25,640 nucleotides of DNA from Falciphora oryzae (lineage: Eukaryota > Ascomycota > Sordariomycetes > Magnaporthales > Magnaporthaceae). The DNA lies in contig JNVV01000113.1 in the NCBI GenBank assembly GCA_000733355.1, forward strand, positions 1 through 25,640, read 5' to 3'. How positions within the stretch are numbered: position 1 is the first letter of the stretch; every line of letters begins with the position of its first letter. The position numbers were made by a program, and so were the translations under genes. Under the pieces are notes generated by a model that searched no databases, was not told the origin of the DNA, and saw only the letters and a list, made by a program, of their open reading frames with translations. Below are positions 18,292 to 25,640 of this stretch, piece by piece.

Positions 18292-21200
18292 CTAGTTTTT
18301 GCGCGGGCGTTTACGGCCGCGTTTGACCGGAGTAGGTCCTTGGGCCTTAGGGACGTCGTTGGCTGCCGGGAAAGGGCCGTTGGCCGGAGCATTGATTTTG
18401 CCCTTGAGTGCGGTTAGGGTTGCCTGCGACTTCTCGTAGGCTTCGATTACTTTGGGTGCGTGCTTGAGGTTGGCCTTGGGCTCTTAGGTGCCTTCGTGGT
18501 CGCCGTATCCCTTCCAGACCACGTAGTACTCGATAGCGCCGCCCCTTTTGACCTTGTGGTTGGTGATGCGTTTAACCTCGAACGATTTGTCGTTGGGGTT
18601 GCCAGGGTCGTCGGATTCGTCGTTAGCCGGGGTATAGTTGACGGGGCTAGGTGGTGTTGGTATTTGCTGGAAGGGGTCGTTTTTGGCGTGGTAGCGAAGG
18701 AGGTGCTGGATGGATATCACTGGGTGAATCCTAGTGCCGTTGGTGGGTAATTCGAGCTCGTAGGCCAGGGGTGAGACCTTTTTTTTGATCGTGTAGGGTT
18801 TTTGGCGAAAAGGGGCTGTTTTGTTGTTTATAGTTCTTCCGCGAGGCTTGTAGGCGGTACCTATTTTTAGCTAGATTTGGTTTCCCTCGTTGAACTTTTT
18901 ATGGCGGTGCTTGCTATCGTATAGCTTTTTTATTTCGGAGGTAGCGAGGTTTATGACGTACTGAGCCTTACGCCGGAAATGCTTACGCATGTACTGGAGG
19001 TTAGGTGTGTCCTTTGGGTTTGAGTTGGTGAGGCGAGTGATAGGTTTAGGGAGCTTGAATCCGAAAAGAAACTCGTGCGGTGAGCAGTTCGTGGCCGACG
19101 TGGTTGAGTTGTTGATGTCCCACTGGAGTGTAGGGAGAATGTCGACCTAGGCGGAGTGCTTCTGAGCATGGAAGCGGATGGCCAATTCCACCAGTTGGTT
19201 TTTCCTTTCGGATTGGCCGTTTGCTTAGGGATGGTAGGCCGTGGTTATGGCAAGCTTGGTCCCAAAGCTTTTCTAAAGGGTTTGCTAAAAGGTCCCGGTG
19301 AATTTGGCATCTTTATCGGAGATGATGGCGCGGGGATAGGGCTAATTAGCTATAAGGAAGTGCCGTAATAGCAGCGAGGCCCAATGCTTTGCACTATAGG
19401 TATCGTGCCCGGGGATTAGGATAGTCCGTTTGGACGTTTTGTCGGTAACGGTAAGGAGGGCGTTAAAGGAGTTGTGGGTGCTGAGCTGTTAAGGGGTATT
19501 TGCCGATGGTACGACTGGGAGTGCAGTAATAAAGTTTATAGTTAATACGCTTATGGGTTTAGTTGGGGTTTGGATGGGTTGGAGCGTGCCGATGGGCTTT
19601 TGGTTGTTGGTTTGGTTTATGCCGTAGGTGTGATAGTTTTTGATATACTGGTCGATTTGGCGCCTTTTGGACCGGAAGTGCATACCGGCGAGGGCGTTTG
19701 TTATGCGTTGGCGGCCGAAGTGGTGCTTGTGATTATGGGCCTCCTTTAGGAAGGTTTTTACTATAGGGAACGGAATTACAAGTCGCTCGATTCCGTTATT
19801 GTCTTTGTTGTAAAGCAGGCTATCGATAACGCGGAAGGGGTGCCCGGCTTTGGAAGCATTTAGTACGTCCTCGTGCTTAGGGGGTGCTTTGCCGGGGCGA
19901 GGCGTGGCGAGCTCCGTAATTAATTTGTAGAATATTGGGTCCTCTTTGTAGTGCTTGATAAACTGGAGGCGCATGCTATTTTTTATAATAGCTTTGGCTA
20001 TTTGCAGGACGTGCTCGATGTCGTCCTCGTTATGTCGGTCGTTGGGGCCTTTTTCCTAAAGTGAGTCCAGGACGGGCTCGTTGGGCCTGGCACGCGTTTT
20101 AGCATCCCCTGTGGTGGTTGGAAGGCGAGATAATGCGTTAGGAATAAGGTTGAGGCGTCCTGGTACGTGGTAGATATTTAGGGGATAGGCGCTAAGGTAG
20201 ATGGACGCGTTGATTAGGCGTTGGTTGGCGCGGTCCGTTGAGACGGTGTTAAGATAGGTTTTGTTGACGATGCCGGAGGTTGCGTCGTGGTTTGTGAGAA
20301 TAACGATTTTGGGCTGGTTGTTGGAGTGAAGTAGGGTGCGCAGCCTTTTGTACGACCACATAAGACAGGCTACCTTTAATTCGGAGGGTCCGTAGTTTAA
20401 CTTAGGGGCCGTAAGGCAACGATTTAGGAATATGACGGGCTGGATGACGGTGGCCGGGATTACGGTTTTTGGCTTCCAGACGTAGTTGGGTTGGGTTTGG
20501 AAAACCATGACTCCAAAGCCTCGCTTAAAGGATCCGTCGATTTGAAGGTAAAGGGTCCGGTCCGGATTATGGTGGTGCAGCTTCATGTGCTTGCAGATGT
20601 GGTTTTGCAGGGCTTCGAAGGACTTGAGCTCGTCGGTAGTCGGGGTGAACTTGGTGCTTTTCGCGTAATGCTGGCGTTGACCTCCCTTTGTCTTTCCCTG
20701 CTTGCGGCTTTTAGCTAATAAAAGGACCTTGCGTTTTTGGAGAGGCTCGGCGATTTTGGCGTAGTAGGGAATCATTGATCGGAGGAAGCTAGTGCTGCCG
20801 AGATAGGTTTCCAGTGATTTAAGGGTATCGGGGAAGGCGAGGTCGCGGAAGCCTTGTACGCGAGATTCGGTGGTTGAAAGCCTAAGGGCGTCGACGTAGA
20901 ATCTAAGGAGCTTAACGTTCGGGTAGCTAACGAAGCTTTTTTCGGGGGAGATTGCAATGCCTTTGCCCTGGAAGAGCTTAAAAATTTCCTTTAAGTGCTT
21001 CTGGTGGTCCTGGAAGTTGTCCGAAAAGATAATGATGTCGTTGACGAAGCAGCGGCAGAAGTGCTTATAGGGACGAAGCAGGTTATCCATAAAGCGTTAA
21101 ACGTAGGCAGGTGAGTTCCGGTAACCTATAAGGGCGATACGCGAGCGTTTGAGACCTTTATGGCTTAAGATCGTAAGCCGGTCCCGATGTTTAGGGTGTA

Positions 21201-23529
21201 TAAGGAACTGGAAGAAGAAGGCGGTGGTATCGATAGCGGTGGCATACTTTTTGCCCTTTAATGCGTTAATAACGTCTTGTTAAAAAGGAAGGGGGTACGC
21301 GTTTGGGATTAAGACTTTGTTAAGTTGGCGGAGGTTGACGATAATACGACTTTTGGGTTAACCGTGGACTATGCGCCACATAACGAAGCAAGGGAACGCG
21401 AAGGGTGTAGCGTGGTTGACTGGTTCCAAGCGATCCTGTTCGTTGAGTTTGTCGTGCGTTTTGTCGATGACGTCTTTGTTTTTGCGAGCGATAGGATAGG
21501 GTCGGTTGAGTAGCTTGGCGCCCTGGTTTTGCCATCCCTTAACGAGAGGGATCTTTATCTGTTCGTTTTCGGGGATATCGATCGGTCCCTTGTCGCGCCA
21601 GATGTCTGCGCGTTCACAGATGTTTTTGAGGATCCGGGCTTCCGTTGGGTCTCCGTTGTATACGTGGACCTTGTTTTTGGTCAAGATGTAGGGTGCCTTT
21701 TTAGGGGCACGGATGTTGCTCCTTTTTTCCGGGACGCGGGGAAGAGACTCCGGGAGGTTGAGCATAGGGTTTCCCAGCGGGATGTTGACGTCCGGTCCAG
21801 ATCCAGGCTTTTTGGGAGGCTTTTTTGGCATTGCGGGCATCCCAGCCTTTTCTCCTCCTAGTGTTATGTTGTAGATTTGATTAGATAGTGAGTTAGAGTT
21901 TAACGTTATTGTTTTCTTTTTGCTTTGGCTGGAGCTAGCGATGCTGATTACCTTGGGGATGATCGGTTTGGGACCGGTGTTTTGAGGAGCTTTGCCCGCA
22001 ACGGGTGCCTTGGAGGGAAGGAAGGTCGAGAGGGTTTCGAGGCCGTATTTGGCGTTATATTTAGCTTGGTGGCTTATGGCGGCGGCGGCTAGTGCTGTTA
22101 TACCGGTGATAGCCTTAAGGGCTGTTTTGAAGTTAAGGATTTGGTGAATTTGGTCCGTATGCTTTCGAATGGTAGCTATGCGTGTGTTTTTGGTAAATCG
22201 TATAGGTTAACCTGTGGCGTTGTGCATTAGGTATACGGGTTTGGTATTGCAGTTAACTACGGCATTGAGAGCAGCAGGATGGTTTCCCTTTATAAAGAAC
22301 GTGCGTCCTTTGGGGAGCGGGAAGTATTTTACTGGGATTGCGATAGTCTGCTGCGCCGGGATCACGACGGCGCTGGCAGTTTTGACGGCTCGGACGATTG
22401 CAGTATTTCCTTTGATTGTAGCGATCGGGACGTGGAAGTGGTTTAAGGGGAGGTTGATTAAATCGGCCGCAAAATTAATCGAAGCTTTCCGAGGCTTGAA
22501 AAAGGCAACGCTAAGGATTATGCCCGCAGCTAAGTGCTTAACGATCTAGGCGTAGGCTGATTGTTTGAGTACGGCGGGAGAGCCGTTAAGGTAGTAGCTA
22601 GGCGTATAGAAGGTGACGCATGCGAATTTGGTAGTACGTTTGGGGTGCTCGGAGTTCCATCCAGAAAGGATAGGTTGAGCGTTAGGGTCGTTTACGTCGT
22701 AGACTTTGTGCTCGTAGTGACGGAGGAAGTCGACAGCTACCAGGTTTCGGCTAAAGCCGGAGTTAGCATAAATTTGAGTCTTTTGGCTATTGAGAGATGG
22801 GCGGATCGTTATTTTGGCGTAGGAGTAACCGCCTAATGCGATTGTGTTTGGGTCGATTTTGGTAGCTTTTTCGATAACGTTTGTCTTTGTGAATTGCTAA
22901 GGAGTAAAGGGCTTTTTATTAATTTAATAAACGGGTTTGCTAGGGCAAGCGGTGAAATGAGTAAAGAGTAGATTGCGAGAGAGGGTAACGACGCTACAAC
23001 GTTTGTAAGTGTGCGATTCCGCACGCTCTTTAACAGCGTAAAGCTCGTCCGCGTCGACTGAGTTTGTAGTGCTTGAGGCGCTGTTATCGTCATTGTGATT
23101 AGCCGGCGAGTTTTCGGCGCTGGCGTTACCGTTTTTAACGTTGTGGACTCGGTCGCGTTGTTTGTAGTTTAAGCGTTTGTAGTTGCGATTTTTGTCGCGA
23201 CGGTTACGGCTGCTATTCCTTTTGTAGTCGTTTTTGCGATTATTACGGTTTTTGTAATCGTTCCGTTTGTAATCGCGAGATTTGTAGTTGCGATTTTTGT
23301 CGCGATGGTAGTCTTTGCGGTTAGAGTTACGGCGAGAGTTGTAGTGGCGGTAGTTTCGATTATGATCCCGACGTTTGTTATGGGATTTATCGTAATAGCG
23401 ATTGTTAGATTTGCTAAAGCTGTAGTTGTCGCGTTTGCCATTGTAGTTGTTGTTATAGCCTTTGCTACGGAGGTCGTGTTTTTTAGCTATAGCATTGGGA
23501 TAATGCTTCCGGGCTACGGTAACTAGCAT
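18292..23529 (-). pseudogene. Gypsy-2 pol: protease, RT, RNase H, integrase, chromodomain
   Basis: One minus-strand frame from 23529 to TAG at 18292 with scattered stops and no frameshift. The first 200 residues are an Asn/Arg/Lys/Tyr-rich segment (23529-22924). Protease: YANSGFSRNL, where the catalytic Asp is Asn (22762-22764). RT: KSRIIVNLRQLNKV, then FVNDIIIFSD, where the first Asp of the VDD box is Asn (21040-21042). RNase H: LYLQIDGSFKRGFG to VPGRLNLIPNALSRL; 20056-21090 is open for 344 codons. Integrase: zinc-site Cys pair changed to Tyr (YHTYGINQ), first catalytic Asp changed to Asn in TINFITA (19534-19536), later Asp and Glu kept (ISDKDAKF, GQSERKNQ). Chromodomain: EYYVVWKGYGDHEGT then TAA (18484-18486) at the conserved Trp, and a basic tail. 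It follows gag in a different frame. Confidence 0.9.
22924..23529 (-). other. Asn/Arg/Lys/Tyr-rich low-complexity segment between gag and protease
   Basis: 201 codons without a stop, dominated by Asn, Arg, Lys, Tyr and Asp in short imperfect repeats such as RNYKSRDYKRNDYK. No CCHC zinc knuckle is visible where one would be expected after gag. It is probably an RNA-binding, disordered nucleocapsid-like region in the pol frame. Confidence 0.6.
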
Positions 23530-23539
23530 TAAGTTGTTT

Positions 23540-25304
23540 TCCTTAATATAGCGGAGGTATTTAGCGCGAGTTTTAGTCGATTTGGGAGCTTTTAGCCGCG
23601 TTTGGATCTTAAATTAAGGCGGTTCCAGATCTGGATTATGGTGCCGTACCAGTTGCCGTTTTAAGTAATGCTTATGCCTTTGGTAAGACGGAGCATTTTG
23701 AAGACGAACTGGTGCAAAGCGGACTCGTTTGCGGTAAGGTTTTGGAGGGTGAGAGTCGCTTTAGTGAAAAGCTTAGTGGCTTTGTTAGCGTTTGGAGCGA
23801 ACTGTCGCTTAAAGGCTGTAAGGATTGCCGTTAGGCTTTGAACTTTTAAGGTGGCGCGTTTTTTACGATTAAGTTGGTTGCTTTATTAGATGGCTGCTGA
23901 GCCGCTAAAGAGGGTTTGGAAAAGGTTAAGCAGCTGATAATTGACGTTTTGAACCGTGTTTGGGTTTTCGCGGAAAATTTCGATCCGTTTGGTGAAGGAA
24001 TAGACGTTTGTAAAGATTGTTAGTTTAGAGTCGAACAGGATGCCCTGGTTGTTAAGGTCCTTTTGGTAGGGATCGAAAACTCCGATCATTTTTCGCTTAA
24101 GGAGAAAGCGATTTCCGTTAGGGCGAATAGAGACGTGGGTGTCGACCGTTTGCTGCCTGTAGTTACGGGTGGCGCGGTCCTTTACATCCTTTCGAGCGTC
24201 CCGGTTCCGATTTCGATTTCGGTTTCGATTTCGGTTTTGGTCCCTCTTATTTTTCGGTAAAGGGACGTAGGGGTTGCTTTTGTTCCGAGTTGGGTCCTGG
24301 ATAGGAGTGTTGATGGGAGTAGACCGGAGGGGACGAAGGTTTTTTAATAGGCGAGGCGGAAGCTCTTTTGGCTTTCGGTCGAGAGGGGCTCCTCCGTTAT
24401 CGTCGTCGTTAGAGGACGAGGGGTCCGACGGGTTTCCGTTGCCGCCCGTAATAGCGTATGTCACGTGGGCCTGTTTGGCTGAGGGCAGTTGAGATTTAGG
24501 ACGGGATGTTCCCGTATTGGGCCGTCCGCGGTGTGCTTTAGGTTTAGCGTTTAGGTGACCGTTGCCGTAAAGAAAGGTGGCGCGCGCGCTAGAGAAGGGG
24601 TTTTGATCGTTGCGCAACGATTGTACCGGTGCGTTGTAGGTTCGAGTTTGTTTACGTCGGATTTTACCTAAGCGGCGTCGTGCTTTATTGAGGTTTGGCG
24701 AGGTGGTACGACGGTTGTGGTTGGATCGCGAAGCGTTGGAGTTGTAATGTTGTTCGTGTCGGGAGCGGCGAGAGCGCTTTCGGCTGTTTTCGATGCTTTC
24801 TAGTTTGGTTATTATTTGTTTTATAGTATTGCTTTGGTCCTTTTGGGTTTTGTCGATTTGTTGCAAGAAGGATAAGGTACGTTCCGCGGTAGTGTTTTGC
24901 TTGTCCATTTGCTTTTTAAGGAGTCGGATCTTTTCGCTATTGGAGCTAGGACGAGGGCCGTTTTGGGCGGAGGACGAGGCTATAGAGTCGCTTGTGGCCG
25001 TTTGGGAGGTAGTTTCGCGTTCTTTACGGGGCGGGTGGTGAACGACCGATGCTGATCTGCTAGAGCGAATATTTCGAGTAAGGTCGTATTTGAAGTTGTA
25101 GTTGTCGTTAGGCGGAGGGTTGAAGGTTGTCGCGGCAGCAGTAGGTTTGGTGGGTGGTTTGATGCCCGGATGTGGTTGCATTGCTTTAAACCGATTGTTG
25201 GTTCGTTTGGCCTTTTCGAGATATATATTGTCGTTGTGTGATAGGTGGGTAGCGGCCCGATGAGGCATTGGGGAATCGCTTTTAAGGATTGAAGATTTGG
25301 GCAT
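23540..25304 (-). pseudogene. Gypsy-2 gag
   Basis: Structural protein that packages the element RNA. ATG at 25304 (MPKSSILKS), open for 472 codons to stops at 23886-23888 and 23883-23885; coding-like sequence continues in the same frame (ATLKVQSLTAILTAFKRQF, then ESALHQFVFKMLRLTKG) to about 23540, so the stops are probably mutations. The N-terminal half is Ser/Asn/Pro-rich and basic. A coiled-coil-like stretch (KQMDKQNTTAERTLSFLQQI, about 24850-24910) is followed by a very basic part. A hexamer microsatellite at about 24203-24236 encodes alternating Arg-Asn. The capsid-like part starts near VFDPYQKDLNN. Gag is in a different frame from pol, so expression of pol would need frameshifting, or the shift is damage. 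Confidence 0.75.
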
Positions 25305-25567
25305 TGTGTTTGGTATGGGCGTATTTGTTGATGCTCGAATGTTTTTGTCGGGTCCCGGAGGGTTTGTGGCCGAAGGGTCGGCTATTGTGACGAGGAAGTG
25401 AGAAAAGAGGTGAGGGTAGGGTGATGATGATTATCGACGTCGCGAAGGCTACGTCGACGGGGAAAGATGACTGGTGTACGTCTACGCTGCGATGGCCGCG
25501 TAAACGGGGGAAGACGTTGCGAGAGAGAGAGAGAGAGAGAGAGAGAGTATATTTAACGTCGTTCTAG
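25305..25567 (-). promoter_or_regulatory. Leader of Gypsy-2 gag with TATA-like box and GA microsatellite
   Basis: Minus-strand reading from right to left: TTAAATATA (25556-25548), then a pure CT tract of 27 nt (25547-25521, GA on the plus strand), then 216 nt of unremarkable leader to the gag ATG. The TATA-plus-CT arrangement matches that at 254-295 in front of the unrelated 408 gene. No LTR end (TGACA) is visible between the tract and gag. Confidence 0.5.
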
Positions 25568-25640
25568 TCGGGATCTACCAGTCCCTGCCTCCCAGGGGGC
25601 ATACGACGTGCTAGCGCTACCTAAGCTTGACACTAGGCTA
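25568..25640 (-). repeat. 73-bp exact inverted repeat, right arm
   Basis: Exact reverse complement of 171-243. The window ends inside or exactly at the end of this repeat, so its outer limit is unknown. It is placed upstream of gag in the same orientation relative to its gene as the left arm is to the 408 gene. Confidence 0.9.

Larger units (their letters stand above)
18001..25640 (-). mobile_element. Gypsy-2, Ty3/gypsy chromovirus, 5' end outside the window
   Basis: Minus-strand element with 3' LTR, pol and gag plus a leader of at least 335 nt. It sits inside the RNase H sequence of Gypsy-1; the bases next to the LTR are GTCGT (plus strand 17996-18000), the predicted target duplication. The 5' LTR should follow beyond 25640. 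Confidence 0.8.

Noticed and set aside
23480..23560. CCHC zinc knuckle near the gag/pol border
   Set aside because: Spacing of some residues (HYPNA) is suggestive, but no Cys remains in any frame in the right positions.
1..25640. tRNA, rRNA, CRISPR array or bacterial-type operon
   Set aside because: No cloverleaf, rRNA signature or regularly spaced repeats seen; introns and chromodomain gypsy elements point to a fungus.

Overview
The window looks like repeat-rich, non-coding-dominated DNA of a filamentous fungus, most likely an ascomycete. Nearly everything in it is transposable-element DNA carrying the mark of RIP (repeat-induced point mutation): long reading frames stay in register for kilobases but are broken by TAG/TAA at Gln and Trp codons, catalytic Asp has become Asn, and catalytic His has become Tyr. 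Short introns with GCTAAC/GCTGAC-type branch points also fit a filamentous fungus. I see no tRNA, rRNA, CRISPR array or intact host gene.

Layout. 1-1661: a 73-bp sequence (171-243) that recurs exactly, inverted, at the right window end, a TATA/CT-tract promoter, and a broken four-exon Cys-rich gene of unknown function (408-1634). 1662-15711: Helitron DNA that I read as three head-to-tail units. Unit 0 (1662-4177) keeps only a left-end block and a Pif1-type helicase remnant. Unit 1 (4178-14011) is nearly complete: a minus-strand accessory gene (4341-5491), a divergent intergenic region, and a giant plus-strand Rep-helicase gene (6039-13258, one 71-nt intron). Unit 2 (from 14012) keeps the left block and accessory gene and is cut at 15711/15712 by a retrotransposon.

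15712-25640: two nested Ty3/gypsy elements on the minus strand, both with C-terminal chromodomains. Gypsy-1 (15712-18000) has an LTR, chromodomain, integrase and the end of RNase H. At 18000/18001 it is interrupted by Gypsy-2, which has its 3' LTR (18001-18202), chromodomain, integrase, RNase H, RT, protease, an Asn/Arg/Lys/Tyr-rich segment and gag (to 25304), followed by a long leader ending in the inverted 73-bp repeat. The 5' LTR is not in the window. Inferred order of events: Helitron amplification, Gypsy-1 into Helitron unit 2, Gypsy-2 into Gypsy-1, with RIP acting on all of them.

The most interesting biology is the Helitron. Its accessory gene is present in two diverged copies with the same 80-nt intron and the same distal stop codon, and the protein looks (by inspection only) like an OB-fold, possibly an ssDNA-binding partner of the Rep-helicase. 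A 70-bp GC-rich double hairpin in the divergent promoter region is identical in both copies although the DNA around it is heavily mutated.
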